Origin: a virus
Strand: one strand, 5' to 3'
DNA: 63,174 bases
IMG/VR virus record: IMGVR_UViG_3300018405_000018
Coordinates: 1 to 63,174 of that record
Under the pieces are notes generated by a model. The model was not told where the DNA came from and did no database searches. It saw nothing but the letters and a program-made list of their open reading frames with translations. A program made the position numbers and the translations under genes. This document shows, piece after piece, positions 16,690 to 27,372 of the stretch. Position 1 is the first letter of the stretch. Each line of letters begins with the position of its first letter.

Positions 16690-18732
16690 TTATGCTCTAA
16701 ACAGAATGTGAGCAGTAACGTTGCCTGTGTTGTTTGCAACGGGCGCTTGGTTAAACACACGAGCAAACTGAGCTGTTGTTGTACCAGTATACAATGCTAC
16801 ACCGTCCGTTGTTACAGCTTGGTGAGCGCTGAGGTTGAACCCGTTTGTAACAGCGAATGGTTGCCCGTAAGAAGCTAGCGTTCCTGGCGTAGCTCTGTTA
16901 AATAGCCCAGTAATCCACACGTTTGCGGCGGCGGAACCACACATCAGTGACCCTTTAAAAGGAACAATCTTGGTGCCAATACCACTACCGGCTCCGGCTA
17001 CGGTTCCGGCTCCGGTTGGCCCCAGCAATGATAGGAAAAAAGGTCCTGTTACGGTTGCTAGTGTTGTTGCTGTCAGTACACTCCAGCTTAACAAATTGTC
17101 TGAAGCGTTGAAGCGCATCACAAACAGTTGGTTATCCCACACCGCAATTCCTGACCCTCCGAATCCTCCTCTGTGTGCATGAACAGTCACATGCGCACCT
17201 TCACCTGTGTTTCCCTGAACGCGCCACACGCTGTGGTTAATAGCAAGGGAGGGGGTGTTACCTATACCGTTGTGCATGTACACAAATCCTTTATAGTCAA
17301 CTGTCATGTCTGTGAACCCGGGAACAGCCAATGGGGATGCGCCTGCTCCGCTTGTGAACGTTCTTTCAGAAGTAAACGTGGACAGGTTGATGATCTCCAT
17401 TCGAGGGGCTGTTGCAACAATTTCTCTGTATGATGCGTATAGGTAGTCGTCGTCAATTGCCAGCGCCCGGGTTCCTGTAGGCACAGCCAGCGCTGTAACC
17501 GTCATATCCGTCCAGTTCAGACGAGCAACACCCGTTGGTGTTGAAAAATACAGATTAACACCGCCGTCATAGACAACGTCCAACACATCTCCGCTAATTC
17601 CAGTTACAGCAGACCACGACAGCGTATCAAGATCCAACCTGAACACACCGCTGCTTGTTGCTGCATACACGAACCGACCGTTGATTATAACAATATTGCG
17701 AATTGCATGACCACCGCCAGAGTTGTATGATACTGCCTGTATTCTGTTTGGACCGCTGATAGCAGCGTCTAAAGGACCCCCAGTGATTGGCATAATATAG
17801 TGAACAGCGCTTGTGCCGTTAGAACTGAAGAACCCGTTACCGTCTACAGGCAGCTGTGTCGTATCCAAAGCGGCACCGGTCGGTGGGATTACGTGCAGAC
17901 CATAAATTCTACCAGTGTTGTATGCTGATGTAGCACCAGCAAGTTTCAGTGAGCTGACAATCTTCTTGCCGCTATCCCACACATATTCGTGACCGCTACC
18001 AAAGTTACCCAACATACCATGGTGGTTATTTGGGAACTGTATGGTAGAACCATAAATGATTTGTGTGCTGTTTGGTGGGTACATACCAAACGACGTGTTA
18101 ATCACAAACTGTTGGCAAGCAGCCCAACCTGTGTGTCCGTTGCGGGTACGCGGAACCCAGAAAGAGTGTGGGCGAGCGGTTGTTACAGAAGTTGTGTTAC
18201 CATAAAACTCACCAATAGTTAACGCGCTCGTCCAACCGAAGCAAGGAACTGTTTTGTCCAGAATGTCTTCAGGTGCTTCGCGTTCAAATTCAAACACACC
18301 CTGCCAAGGTCCGAGTTCCGAACGAACGGCAGTAGCAAATGCAGCGTATCGTGCTGTTGCAAACACATAGATTACGTTGTTGCTGTACTGGAGACTCAGA
18401 GGGAATGCACCTTGGTTCATAAACGTTTCGTTTGTGGGAACGTTAGTTGATGTATTCCAGTGTTCACAAGCATTGACGTACCATAGCCCTGCAGGTGTAT
18501 CATACCGCAGGATCATGTATTTTGTTGTTGGATTAGGTCCGTCATTGTTTGGTGCTGCGTACACTTTGGTAACGTGTGCGCCTCTCACGCCAGACGAGAC
18601 TGTATCAATCAAAGACCACCCCAATGAGGTTAGTGCTGTATTGACAGCATCAATAATGTTTGTTGCGCTTTGTTCGTTTGAAATCACAATTTGACGGCTT
18701 GCTGTGCCCGTCACGTTAATGTTTACGCTCAT
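16690..18732 (-). CDS. Large beta-rich tail appendage protein, propeller-like (680 aa)
   Basis: The N-terminal 110 residues (ATNIIDAVNTALTSLGWSLI, then VTKVYAAPNN and KYMILRYDT) form a compact module of a kind found in phage tail-tip/appendage proteins that ends before a W-x-x-N-x-C motif. Residues from about 330 on contain successive strand pairs with short turns (GRFVYAATSSGVFRLDLDTL, NLYFSTPTGVARLNW, DDYLYASYREIV, GFVYMHNGIG), which reads like blades of a beta propeller. No catalytic motif is seen. It is the first gene of a four-gene unit ending in a collagen-like fibre, with a late-type promoter in front. Likely an appendage head or receptor-contacting body. Confidence 0.65.
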   Translation of the reverse strand: MSVNINVTGTASRQIVISNEQSATNIIDAVNTALTSLGWSLIDTVSSGVRGAHVTKVYAAPNNDGPNPTTKYMILRYDTPAGLWYVNACEHWNTSTNVPTNETFMNQGAFPLSLQYSNNVIYVFATARYAAFATAVRSELGPWQGVFEFEREAPEDILDKTVPCFGWTSALTIGEFYGNTTSVTTARPHSFWVPRTRNGHTGWAACQQFVINTSFGMYPPNSTQIIYGSTIQFPNNHHGMLGNFGSGHEYVWDSGKKIVSSLKLAGATSAYNTGRIYGLHVIPPTGAALDTTQLPVDGNGFFSSNGTSAVHYIMPITGGPLDAAISGPNRIQAVSYNSGGGHAIRNIVIINGRFVYAATSSGVFRLDLDTLSWSAVTGISGDVLDVVYDGGVNLYFSTPTGVARLNWTDMTVTALAVPTGTRALAIDDDYLYASYREIVATAPRMEIINLSTFTSERTFTSGAGASPLAVPGFTDMTVDYKGFVYMHNGIGNTPSLAINHSVWRVQGNTGEGAHVTVHAHRGGFGGSGIAVWDNQLFVMRFNASDNLLSWSVLTATTLATVTGPFFLSLLGPTGAGTVAGAGSGIGTKIVPFKGSLMCGSAAANVWITGLFNRATPGTLASYGQPFAVTNGFNLSAHQAVTTDGVALYTGTTTAQFARVFNQAPVANNTGNVTAHILFRA

Positions 18733-18774
18733 GGTTTTCCTTTGAGAAATAAGAGTGTTGGGTGAGGTGTTATC

Positions 18775-18782
18775 TATTTATG
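18775..18782 (-). promoter_or_regulatory. Late-type promoter CATAAATA
   Basis: CATAAATA on the minus strand, 42 bases before the ATG at 18732; drives the four-gene unit down to 14556. Confidence 0.7.
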
Positions 18783-18799
18783 ATTTGACTTTGGTAACA

Positions 18800-21643
18800 T
18801 TATGTGTAAACCAAACAAATCACAGCATTGACTGCACCGCCTGCTTGCACAACGTCAACGGTCAGGAAATCTGTTATGGCCATAGGGACATTGACAGTAT
18901 AGTTGGGTGATCTGAACTCATTCGCTTGCACGCGTGGTAGTGTTGTCGGCCCGCCAAAAATAGACGTTCCGTTTACTTTTATATCAATGACAGTTGCTCT
19001 GTTTCCTGGTGTTCCAACGCTGAAATATACTTTTGTTAGAACGATAGGATCGTGAGGATACCACCGCAACGTTCCTGTGCTCTGCACAACAGGCCCGTGG
19101 ATGTTGTATTTTGACACTGTTGTTGCTGGCAATCCTTGAGATCCTGTATACCCCAATGTACCTGCATTGGCGAGTTCTACCCACTGATTGGTGTTGCCAT
19201 CAAACATGTAGAAATACTGAATGCCAGTGGTTGAGTCTATCCATATATCGTTCAACTCGGCACTCAAAGGAGGTTGATCAGCCAGATGCGTGGTTATGGA
19301 TCCTTTCGAGCCTGTAAACCCAGTAGCCCCTCTTGAACCAGTAAAGCCAAGATCACCACGTGAACCGGTAAAACCAAACGATCCTGTAAAACCAAACGAT
19401 CCTGTAAAACCAAACGATCCTTGTGAACCAACAAAGCCTGTTATACCTTGAGATCCTGTGAAGCCACGCGAACCAGTAAAGCCAGCAGGGCCTGGTTCGG
19501 TTGATGCCGAACCGGTGAAGCCAGCACTACCCGTGAAGCCAACAGAACCTGTAAAACCGATTGAACCAGTGAAGCCCAAATCACCACGGTCACCTCGTGA
19601 ACCGGTAAAGCCAGCGCCGGCAGAACCTGTGAAACCTGTTGAGCCAGTGAAGCCTTGAATACCTTGTTGTCCGGCAGAACCTGTAAAACCGACCCCGGCG
19701 GGGCCTTGCGAACCGGTGAAACCTGTATCACCCCGAGAGCCTGTGAAACCAGCGCCTGCTGAACCTGTGAAACCGACAGAACCAGTATATCCTAAATCTC
19801 CGCGCTCACCTTGTGAACCTGTGAAACCAGCGCCTGCTGAACCTGTGAAACCGACTGAGCCAGTGAAGCCTGTTGCTCCATCTTGACCGTTTATACCATC
19901 AGCACCACGTGAACCTGTGTAACCCTCCGATCCTGTGAAACCAACCAATCCGCGAGAACCAGTGAAGCCAATGTTACCTGGATTACCTTGAACACCCCGC
20001 GAACCAGTAAAACCGATGCCGCCCTGCGACCCTGTAAAACCTGTTGCACCAACTGAGCCTGTAAAGCCCGTATCACCACGAGGACCCTCTACACCTGCAC
20101 TACCAGTGTAACCGAATGTACCCTGCGAACCGGTGAAACCGATGTCACCACGGGGGCCCTCTACGCCTGCACTACCTGTATAACCAAATGCACCCTGTGA
20201 TCCTGTGAAACCTACTGGACCGATAATACCTTGGGCACCAGATAGATCGCTCGTATACACATATTGCGCACCATCCCACAAATAGATTCTGCTGTTTTCA
20301 GGATTGTTAACGTCGCCTGTCTCAATAATCGCAAACTGGCCTGCAACGATTCCAGTCGGTGCTGTGTCTGCAGTTAATGCAGCGACAGAAGCATACACTT
20401 TTACAACCGCAAATCCTAATCCAGTATCACCTTTGGAACCTGTGAAGCCAACTTCACCTTGTGAACCAGTAAAACCAATGGAGCCTGTGTAGCCGAGTTC
20501 ACCTCGAGATCCAGTGAAGCCTGTTGAACCTGTAAAACCAGGCAAGCCTTGATCGCCCTCAGGGCCTTGCACACCTGCACTACCTGTGAAACCGCGCGAA
20601 CCGGTAAAACCAACACCCTGCGAACCGGTGTAACCAGTCTCACCTTGAATACCTTGAACACCCTGCGAACCGGTGTAACCAGTCTCACCTTGAATACCTT
20701 GAACACCCCGCGAACCAGTGTAACCCGTGTCGCCTTTATCGCCTGTTTTTGCAAACGTAATAATGACGTCTTCACCGTCAACAAACGTCAACTGTCCTGA
20801 AAGAGCGCCAATAACAAACTCAAAATATCCGGAATGATCGATCACATTAGTGATTGTAAACATTGCGAAGTTCGTGTTGTCGAACTTTTTCGCAATGTGG
20901 AAATGACCTTTGATTGCACTTGTGCTTTGTGCAATCATCAAAAAGAAAGTTCTGGCGCTTGTGCCACCGTCGTCTGCATCATCGATGTACACACGTGTTG
21001 CTGATGTGATGTTTGGTGTGTCAAACCTAACTTTACCGACACCCGGATCTTCTGCTGTTGTCAGTGACGAATATGTGTAGTCGAAAGCCGCGCCACCAAA
21101 GTTACCGTCTTGTCCAGCGGAACCGGTGTATCCGGTTGAGCCTGGTGGCAGTGATGCGCTAATCGTTAGCGTTTGCGGCGATGCTGTGTTGTTTGTGGTG
21201 ATCGTGACGTTGTCGCCAGCAACAATCTTTAGTGTATCAAGACCGACAGCAGTTAGCGTCCCTTGTCCGTTCACTTGAATGAACTTGAACGTTGAGTTCA
21301 TCCCAACTTTAACCTCACCGTTTCCAAGATTTGTTAGGCCAAAACCAGAATCGGTGTCAAAGCGAAGCATGCTAACGTTTGCAATCTCGCCTGATTTTGC
21401 GTTTGCGCTGTTAATCAGACCGACAGAAACACTTCCGGATGGAACAGTTCCCCAACTGACGGTTGTTCCATCAGTTGTTAAAAACTTACCCCCATTGTTC
21501 GTCTGTAATGGCAATAAATTATTAGTCGCATCTTGCAGTGTTGTGGCGCCTGTACCACCGTGCTCAATAGGGACTACGTCACCCGTTCTAAATCGTGTGA
21601 GTGATCCGTCTTGGGAAAGTTTTAACGGTTTGATGTCTGCCAT
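18800..21643 (-). CDS. Collagen-like GFTGS tail fibre, 947 residues
   Basis: The N terminus (KLSQDGSLTRFRTGDVVPIE) and GGTGATTLQDATNNLL plus GGKFLTTDGTTVSW are fibre attachment modules. Next comes the globular module shared with the 493-residue fibre (KVGMNSTFKFIQVNGQGTL), then a separate beta-rich domain of about 120 residues (FDYTYSSLTTAEDPGVGKVR, HFHIAKKFDNTNFAMFTI). A long Gly-X-Y region of GFTGS, GYTGS and GVQG units follows, interrupted by one copy of the YASVAALTADTAPTG module. The C-terminal 85 residues (RWYHPHDPIVLTKVYFSV to VNAVICLVYT) form a globular beta tip. Single-gene unit behind its own late-type promoter. Confidence 0.83.
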   Translation of the reverse strand: MADIKPLKLSQDGSLTRFRTGDVVPIEHGGTGATTLQDATNNLLPLQTNNGGKFLTTDGTTVSWGTVPSGSVSVGLINSANAKSGEIANVSMLRFDTDSGFGLTNLGNGEVKVGMNSTFKFIQVNGQGTLTAVGLDTLKIVAGDNVTITTNNTASPQTLTISASLPPGSTGYTGSAGQDGNFGGAAFDYTYSSLTTAEDPGVGKVRFDTPNITSATRVYIDDADDGGTSARTFFLMIAQSTSAIKGHFHIAKKFDNTNFAMFTITNVIDHSGYFEFVIGALSGQLTFVDGEDVIITFAKTGDKGDTGYTGSRGVQGIQGETGYTGSQGVQGIQGETGYTGSQGVGFTGSRGFTGSAGVQGPEGDQGLPGFTGSTGFTGSRGELGYTGSIGFTGSQGEVGFTGSKGDTGLGFAVVKVYASVAALTADTAPTGIVAGQFAIIETGDVNNPENSRIYLWDGAQYVYTSDLSGAQGIIGPVGFTGSQGAFGYTGSAGVEGPRGDIGFTGSQGTFGYTGSAGVEGPRGDTGFTGSVGATGFTGSQGGIGFTGSRGVQGNPGNIGFTGSRGLVGFTGSEGYTGSRGADGINGQDGATGFTGSVGFTGSAGAGFTGSQGERGDLGYTGSVGFTGSAGAGFTGSRGDTGFTGSQGPAGVGFTGSAGQQGIQGFTGSTGFTGSAGAGFTGSRGDRGDLGFTGSIGFTGSVGFTGSAGFTGSASTEPGPAGFTGSRGFTGSQGITGFVGSQGSFGFTGSFGFTGSFGFTGSRGDLGFTGSRGATGFTGSKGSITTHLADQPPLSAELNDIWIDSTTGIQYFYMFDGNTNQWVELANAGTLGYTGSQGLPATTVSKYNIHGPVVQSTGTLRWYPHDPIVLTKVYFSVGTPGNRATVIDIKVNGTSIFGGPTTLPRVQANEFRSPNYTVNVPMAITDFLTVDVVQAGGAVNAVICLVYT
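20237..20424 (-). repeat. 188-bp fibre module, copy in 947-residue fibre
   Basis: Encodes GLGFAVVKVYASVAAL...IYLWDGAQYVYTSDLSG; same length and placement between GFTGS arrays as the four copies in the 1102-residue fibre. Confidence 0.78.
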
Positions 21644-21678
21644 GTTTTATCGCCCAGTAGAGATTATAGTGTATTCCA

Positions 21679-21686
21679 TATTTATG
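21679..21686 (-). promoter_or_regulatory. Late-type promoter CATAAATA
   Basis: CATAAATA on the minus strand, 35 bases before the ATG at 21643; sits back-to-back with the plus-strand sigma70-like promoter at 21710. Confidence 0.7.
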
Positions 21687-21709
21687 ACTAACTGCTTGAT
21701 ATACATTTG

Positions 21710-21738
21710 TTGTCTTGGCAGAAAGTTTGTGGTACAAT
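21710..21738 (+). promoter_or_regulatory. Sigma70-like promoter for the glycosyltransferase gene
   Basis: TTGTCT, a 17-base spacer and TACAAT (4/6 and 5/6 to consensus), 28 bases before the ATG at 21767. No NATAAATA motif lies on this strand here, unlike the other plus-strand genes. Confidence 0.65.
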
Positions 21739-21766
21739 AACGCACGCTGTAGAACAAGGAGATTTT

Positions 21767-24700
21767 ATGACAAAAGTAGCACTGATTGACGTAATCGGGC
21801 TGACGTATGATGGAACAACGCTGTCCAAACGAGGTTTGGGTGGGTCTGAATCCGCTGTAATCTTGATGAGCAAAGAACTTGCTGCCCTCGGTTTTGATGT
21901 TACTGTTTTCAACAACTGTATTGACCGCGAAGCACAGGAAGGTGTGTATGACGGTGTCAAATACATTGACATCAACCGTTTGCGTCAGCCATACGATTAT
22001 CAGTTTGATGTTGTAATCTCGTCTCGCACCGTATTTCCATTTGTTCGCGAGCAAGATCAGCCTCATATTCAGTATGACTGTCGCCATTTCCGCAAACTTG
22101 CTGAAGCAGCGAAGTTAAAGATTGTCTGGCTGCACGATACGTTCTGTCAAGGTGACCACATTCTCGAGCATATGCTCGTCACCGGTGCGATTGACGAAAT
22201 CTTTACACTGTCCGACTTCCATACAACATATGTTGGCACATGCGATCACGGTCGCAAGCGTATGATGGAAGTGACGAAGCGAAAAATCTTTATGACAAGG
22301 AACGGCGCAATGCTGTATCCTGGTGAGGTGGATATTAAGGCAAAAGACCGCAATCTTTTCGTATATAACGCTTCCGTAACGAAGGGTATGATCCCTCTCG
22401 TCAATACAGTATGGCCAATCGTTAAACGGCAAATCCCTGACGCCAAACTCAAGGTGATTGGTGGTTACTACAGGTTCCGTGAAAATGCTGCTCCTGACGA
22501 GCAAGAGAAAACTTGGCGACAGATGGTTGCTGACCCAAAGTATGCTGATCTCGGGATTGAGTTCACTGGGGTTATCAAGCAAAGTGAGATTGCCGAGATC
22601 CTCAAACAGGCATCGTTTATGATCTATCCGCCAGCGTTTCCTGAAACGTTTGGCATTTCGTCGCTAGAAAGCCTGCTGTACAACACCCCGTTGATTACCA
22701 GCCGTTTTGGTGCTTTGGAAGAGACAGCGATTGATCAGGCAAGTTACTTTACAGACTATTCGGCAACACCAAATGGTCTGTACCCGTGGATTGATGAGAA
22801 TGCACAGTGTGTTCGGATCGCTGAGCTAGCCATCCATGCTTACCACAACCCATATCTCCACCAGCAGAAGATGTACTACTGCAACATCGTCAAGGGAATA
22901 CACGGGTGGGACAGTGTTGCTCTTCAGTGGAAGCAGCACTTATACAACAAACTTGGTCTGTATCTGTCTGCTGACGAGTATCGCAAGGTTAGTTATGTTA
23001 ATGCGCGTGTTCGCGAAGTATTTGGCCGTCGGTTTTCTAACCCTGACGATATCTACTATCCTCGCAACGCTCAACAACGGATTGTTGTTGTATCTCCTGT
23101 CTATAACGCAGAGAAATACGTCGAGAAGTGTATCCGTTCTGTTGCCTCACAGGATTACGACAACTGGGTTATGTATGTTGTAGACGATCGTTCTACTGAC
23201 ACGACTTTTGCAACTGCAAAGAAGGCAGCGCAGATTTACGGACGCGATCGTGTTCACGTTATCCGCAACGAAGAAAACAAAGGCGCGGTTTACAATCACG
23301 TGAGCACAATCCTGGAACATTGTAAACCAGACGACGTTGTGATGTTGATTGACGGCGATGACGCTCTTGTTGCGGACAACCAAATCTTCCACAAGTATAA
23401 CAACTTGTATGACGGAACAACGGACTTCACGTATGGTTCGTGCTGGTCTATGGTTGATAGCATTCCGCTTGTTGCTCAACCATATCCAGAGCACATTAAA
23501 CAAGCAAGAGCATATCGCCAGCACAAATTTAACTGGAATATGCCGTACACTCATCTGCGAACATTTAAGGCTTCGTTGATGTTAGATAACGTTGACTTGT
23601 CAATGTTCCAAGACAGCAACAGGAAGTGGTACAAGGCAGGTGGTGATGGTGCTGTGTTCTACGCTATGATCGAGCGCGCAAGACCGGAGGCTGTTAAGGC
23701 CATTCAGGATATCGTCTATCTGTACAATGACATCAACCCGCTAAATGATTACAAAATCAACGGCGGCGAGCAAACGAGAGCAGCAAATGAAATCCTGAAC
23801 AAAAAGCAAGGTATTGCTCCATCACAATCAGCATTGAAAACACAACTTACAACAACAAAGCCTATTATGAACAAAACGATTCTAATCGCTATTCCAACAA
23901 ACAAATATATTGAACCTGACACGTTCAAGTCAATCTACGACTTAGAGATCCCAGAAGGATACACAACAACGTTCCAGTATTTCTTCGGCTATCAAGTAGA
24001 CCAAATCCGCAACCTGATCGCTCACTGGGCAGAGAGGTTTGATTATCTGTTCGCTGTTGACAGCGATATGTCGTTCCCGCCTGATACGTTGAAGAAGCTG
24101 CTCGCTCACAACAAGGATGTTGTTTCTGGCCTGTACATCCAGCGGAAGCCGGGCCAACACATCCTTGAGATTTACCGGAACGGACGAAATGTTCCGTATC
24201 AGGACATTAAGGGTCTAGGGCTGGTTGAGGTTGACGGCTGTGGGTTCGGATGTGTTCTCGTCAACAGCGATGTCATCCGCAAGATTGGCTATCCGCAGTT
24301 TGTCTATAAATCAGCGCTTGACCACAAGGACACGTTCAGTGAAGACACGTACTTCTGTATGAAGGCAAAGCAACACGGTTTCCGCATTTGGGCAGACACA
24401 ACAATCCAGTGTAAGCATCACGGTAGTTCCGTATTTGAGGTTGACAACACGATTGAGCAGACGCCGGCAGACCGTCTCCGCGAACTCGGTCGTATCATGC
24501 TGTTGCCAAAGCCACACGTTGACCATCTGTTCTATATGGCAAGCTGCGGGATTAAACCAAAGGTGATTTATGACATCGGCAGTTGTGTTCTCCACTGGAC
24601 GAGTGTTGCTAAGCAAGTGTGGCCTGATGCTGAGTTCTGTCTGTGCGAGGCAATGCCAGAAGTAGAGCCAATCTACAACGAGAACGGGATCGTCAACTAC

Positions 24701-25141
24701 AACCTCGGCGTATTGTCTGATGTTGATGGCAAAGAACTGACATTCTACCAGAATACCACTCACCCTGGTGGTAACTCATACTACAAAGAGAACTCGGAAG
24801 TCAATCCTGTTGCTGATACGTATTTTAATGAAAAGCATGCTCGCAAGGTCAAAGCACGGACGCTGGATGCTGTTGTTGCTGAGAAGAAATGGCCGTTGCC
24901 TGATCTAATCAAGATGGATGTCCAAGGTGCTGAAATGGACGTGCTAAAAGGCGCCACAAACACGTTACAACAATGCGAACATCTGATAATGGAGCTCCAG
25001 AATGTTGAGTACAACAAAGGCGCTCCACTGAAAGATACTGTGATCGACTATCTGAAGACGATTGGTTTTGAGCCAGTTGGCGGAGGATTATTCTGTGCAA
25101 ACGGCGTAGACGGAGACTATCACTTCCGTAGAGTGAAATAA
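21767..25141 (+). CDS. Four-domain glycosyltransferase / FkbM-type methyltransferase fusion
   Basis: 1124 residues from the ATG at 21767, preceded by a perfect AAGGAG. Domain 1 (about 1-395) is GT4-like: GGSESAV at 25-31 and FPETFGISSLESL with the E-x7-E pattern. Domain 2 (about 437-640) is a GT2 domain: VVVSPVYNAEKYVEKCIRSV, VVDDRSTD, and DGDD near 528. Domain 3 (about 701-900) is a second GT-A-like domain with DSDMSFPPD near 765 and a VDGCGFGCVLVNSDVI segment. Domain 4 (about 930-1124) is FkbM-like: YDIGSCVL and KMDVQGAEMDVLKGA near 1048. Known roles of these families are sugar transfer and O-methylation of glycans. Substrate is unknown: phage fibres or host surface glycans are both possible. 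It stands alone on the plus strand with its own promoter and terminator. Confidence 0.85.
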   Translation: MTKVALIDVIGLTYDGTTLSKRGLGGSESAVILMSKELAALGFDVTVFNNCIDREAQEGVYDGVKYIDINRLRQPYDYQFDVVISSRTVFPFVREQDQPHIQYDCRHFRKLAEAAKLKIVWLHDTFCQGDHILEHMLVTGAIDEIFTLSDFHTTYVGTCDHGRKRMMEVTKRKIFMTRNGAMLYPGEVDIKAKDRNLFVYNASVTKGMIPLVNTVWPIVKRQIPDAKLKVIGGYYRFRENAAPDEQEKTWRQMVADPKYADLGIEFTGVIKQSEIAEILKQASFMIYPPAFPETFGISSLESLLYNTPLITSRFGALEETAIDQASYFTDYSATPNGLYPWIDENAQCVRIAELAIHAYHNPYLHQQKMYYCNIVKGIHGWDSVALQWKQHLYNKLGLYLSADEYRKVSYVNARVREVFGRRFSNPDDIYYPRNAQQRIVVVSPVYNAEKYVEKCIRSVASQDYDNWVMYVVDDRSTDTTFATAKKAAQIYGRDRVHVIRNEENKGAVYNHVSTILEHCKPDDVVMLIDGDDALVADNQIFHKYNNLYDGTTDFTYGSCWSMVDSIPLVAQPYPEHIKQARAYRQHKFNWNMPYTHLRTFKASLMLDNVDLSMFQDSNRKWYKAGGDGAVFYAMIERARPEAVKAIQDIVYLYNDINPLNDYKINGGEQTRAANEILNKKQGIAPSQSALKTQLTTTKPIMNKTILIAIPTNKYIEPDTFKSIYDLEIPEGYTTTFQYFFGYQVDQIRNLIAHWAERFDYLFAVDSDMSFPPDTLKKLLAHNKDVVSGLYIQRKPGQHILEIYRNGRNVPYQDIKGLGLVEVDGCGFGCVLVNSDVIRKIGYPQFVYKSALDHKDTFSEDTYFCMKAKQHGFRIWADTTIQCKHHGSSVFEVDNTIEQTPADRLRELGRIMLLPKPHVDHLFYMASCGIKPKVIYDIGSCVLHWTSVAKQVWPDAEFCLCEAMPEVEPIYNENGIVNYNLGVLSDVDGKELTFYQNTTHPGGNSYYKENSEVNPVADTYFNEKHARKVKARTLDAVVAEKKWPLPDLIKMDVQGAEMDVLKGATNTLQQCEHLIMELQNVEYNKGAPLKDTVIDYLKTIGFEPVGGGLFCANGVDGDYHFRRVK

Positions 25142-25166
25142 AAAAGGGGCCCGAAGGCCCCTTTTT
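25141..25166. terminator. Bidirectional rho-independent terminator
   Basis: Stem GGGGCC/GGCCCC with CGAA loop, A5 on the left and T5 on the right, between the convergent glycosyltransferase gene and the 727-residue fibre gene. Confidence 0.88.
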
Positions 25167-25188
25167 ATTGACTGAAAGTCCTTACGGA

Positions 25189-27372
25189 TTACAGTTGGAT
25201 TGGCATACCAATTTGGATTGCCAGAGATGTTGCAGAGAGGGCAATGCCAACTGGAGCAACGAACTGACCTTCGGTTGTCGGCACTGTTGTTGTAACAGCG
25301 CCAGCAACTGTCGGAGACAGGAAGTAGCGAGCACCTGCTGTCAGACCAGTCAGACCAGTCAGAGCACCTGCTGTAGCAACCTTGCCGGTCACGCCAACTG
25401 ATGTAACAAAGCCGATTACCTTCACAGCACCAGCCGCGTTAGCTTGTGCTCTAGCAACACCACCTGTGCCTGTTGCGTACACAGCATCACCAACAGCCAG
25501 ACCAGTTGTGTCAGCTGTGATTGTCGATGCAGCAGTGTCGATAGCAACGGTACCAGCAGCTGTCAGACGACCATCAGCACCAACGGTGAATGTTGGGATT
25601 GCTGTTGCGGAACCGTATGAACCTGCTGTAACTGTTGTGTTAGCGATAGAAACAACACCTGCTGTAGCTGTCAGACCTGTACCGATCTGTACAACACCTT
25701 TGGATGTTGCTGTTGCGTCGTCGACAGTGATTGTCAGTGTGTTGTTGCCGCCAACGGTGGTGCGAACACCTTGCGCGTTGTCGCCCAGGAAAGCAAACGT
25801 TTCACCAAGAGCCAACTGGTCCGTGGTTGTACCATCACCCAGAGTAACGCTGGTGCTTGCCAACATTGCGTTGGTGATAGCACCAGTACCGATGAACAGG
25901 CCATCAGCGTCTGTAGACAGACCACCAGAAGCTTTCAGTTTCAGAGCAAGAGTAGATGTTTCTGAAACTTGGTCAGGGGTGAAGTGCAGGCCACCAGTTG
26001 CAGCCAGTTCCACGTCCAGACGGTTACCTGTCTTAGACAGACCCAGACCAGCTGTAATCTGACCAGTACCTGTGAACTGAACCCAAGCTGTACCAGAGAA
26101 TACGTAACCGGTTTCTGTCGAGCTGTCGAACAGGGCGAAGCCATCAGTAGGCGTTACACCAGCACCCCAGCTCGAACCGTCGGAAGTGTAGATCCGGTTG
26201 TCTGTTGTGTTGACAAAACGTGTACCAGCTGCAGGAACTATGACAGGAAGAACAGCACCGATACCGGCCACTGGTTCTTGCCAGCTCAGGCCACCAGCCA
26301 GCGAGTCAACATAACCCTTAGTAGCAGCGTGCAGAGCAGTTGTAGGAGCAGCGTTCAATGTCAGGAAGCCTGTCATTGTATCGCCAGTTTTGCTTACCTT
26401 ACCGTCAATGTTTATCTGCAAATCTCTGTCAGCGGCTGCACGAGTAGATGCTTCAGCTGTGATGTTACCTTGCAGAGTTGTGTCGGCCTGACCGCGCGCG
26501 GTTGCTTCATTGCTGATAGCAGATGCGTTTGCGGCTACTGCTGCAGCCAACAGAACGTCAGCGTTGTTCAGAGATGTAGCAGCACTGATGTATGCGCTTC
26601 CAACATTTGCTACGTATGCGCCAGTATCAGACAGACCAGCACCAGCTTGTGTTGCGTCCAACTCACCTTGCAGAGCACCGACAGCGTTTGTACGAGCGGT
26701 TACTTCGTTGTTGATGGATGTTTGCAGAGCACCGTCAGCAGTCGTGCGAGCTGTTTCTTCAGCTTTCAGAGCTGTGTCGAGAGTTGTCAGGGCAGAACGG
26801 ATTGTCAGAGTGCCTGCTGACAGACCAGCCAAATAGTTTGAACCTGTGAATGCTGTTAGTGCACCTTCTGTTGTTAGACCAACAGAAGCTTCGATTGCGT
26901 CGATTTGCGACTGCAGATCTGTGCTACCAGTGGCGGCGGCGGCGGCAACGGCGTTGATAGCGCCAACAATAGATGTAGCACCTGCAGCAGAGTTAGTGAA
27001 TGTAACACCTGTCAGAGTGCCGTCAAGAGCTGTACCAATAGACAGCTGTGTAGCGTCCAACTCACCCTGCAGAGCACCGACAGCGCTTGTACGAGCGGTT
27101 GCTTCAGCGTTGATGGCTGTTTGCAGTGCTGTGTCAGCGCTTGCGCGGGTGGAAGCTTCTGAAGCTAGGTCAGCATCGAGTTCGTTGATAGCAGCAACGA
27201 GGCTTGTCTTAGCTGTTGTTGTCAGCAGCGTCAGGTCACCAGTACGTGACGTAACGAACGGTTGGGTAGCGGCTAAATCACCATTAACCAGACCAAATAC
27301 GGTATCTCCGCTTTGCAGCTGTTGCAGTTCCCCGGTTAACGGGTTTAATACGAGAACTTTTCTAGTAGCCAT
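25189..27372 (-). CDS. Coiled-coil-rich tail fibre protein (727 aa)
   Basis: ATG at 27372 with AAGGAG eight bases upstream. The N-terminal half carries at least four copies of a helical repeat ([58 protein letters not shown]), spaced by V/I-G-A-x-Q-G-E-L-D-A-T-Q segments; this is a long parallel coiled coil as in whisker or long-fibre shafts. After it come [20 protein letters not shown] and GYVDSLAGG, a classic fibre hinge. A beta-rich C-terminal part includes [18 protein letters not shown] and a [20 protein letters not shown] module shared with neighbouring fibres. Ends in QIGMPIQL, similar to the end of the next protein upstream (EPPIQL). Single-gene unit. Confidence 0.8.
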   Translation of the reverse strand: MATRKVLVLNPLTGELQQLQSGDTVFGLVNGDLAATQPFVTSRTGDLTLLTTTAKTSLVAAINELDADLASEASTRASADTALQTAINAEATARTSAVGALQGELDATQLSIGTALDGTLTGVTFTNSAAGATSIVGAINAVAAAAATGSTDLQSQIDAIEASVGLTTEGALTAFTGSNYLAGLSAGTLTIRSALTTLDTALKAEETARTTADGALQTSINNEVTARTNAVGALQGELDATQAGAGLSDTGAYVANVGSAYISAATSLNNADVLLAAAVAANASAISNEATARGQADTTLQGNITAEASTRAAADRDLQINIDGKVSKTGDTMTGFLTLNAAPTTALHAATKGYVDSLAGGLSWQEPVAGIGAVLPVIVPAAGTRFVNTTDNRIYTSDGSSWGAGVTPTDGFALFDSSTETGYVFSGTAWVQFTGTGQITAGLGLSKTGNRLDVELAATGGLHFTPDQVSETSTLALKLKASGGLSTDADGLFIGTGAITNAMLASTSVTLGDGTTTDQLALGETFAFLGDNAQGVRTTVGGNNTLTITVDDATATSKGVVQIGTGLTATAGVVSIANTTVTAGSYGSATAIPTFTVGADGRLTAAGTVAIDTAASTITADTTGLAVGDAVYATGTGGVARAQANAAGAVKVIGFVTSVGVTGKVATAGALTGLTGLTAGARYFLSPTVAGAVTTTVPTTEGQFVAPVGIALSATSLAIQIGMPIQL

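Noticed and set aside
25969-26820. A 283-codon plus-strand open frame opposite the 727-residue fibre gene
   Set aside because: It is cysteine and serine rich without domains, has no ribosome site, and mirrors the repeat structure of the real gene on the other strand.
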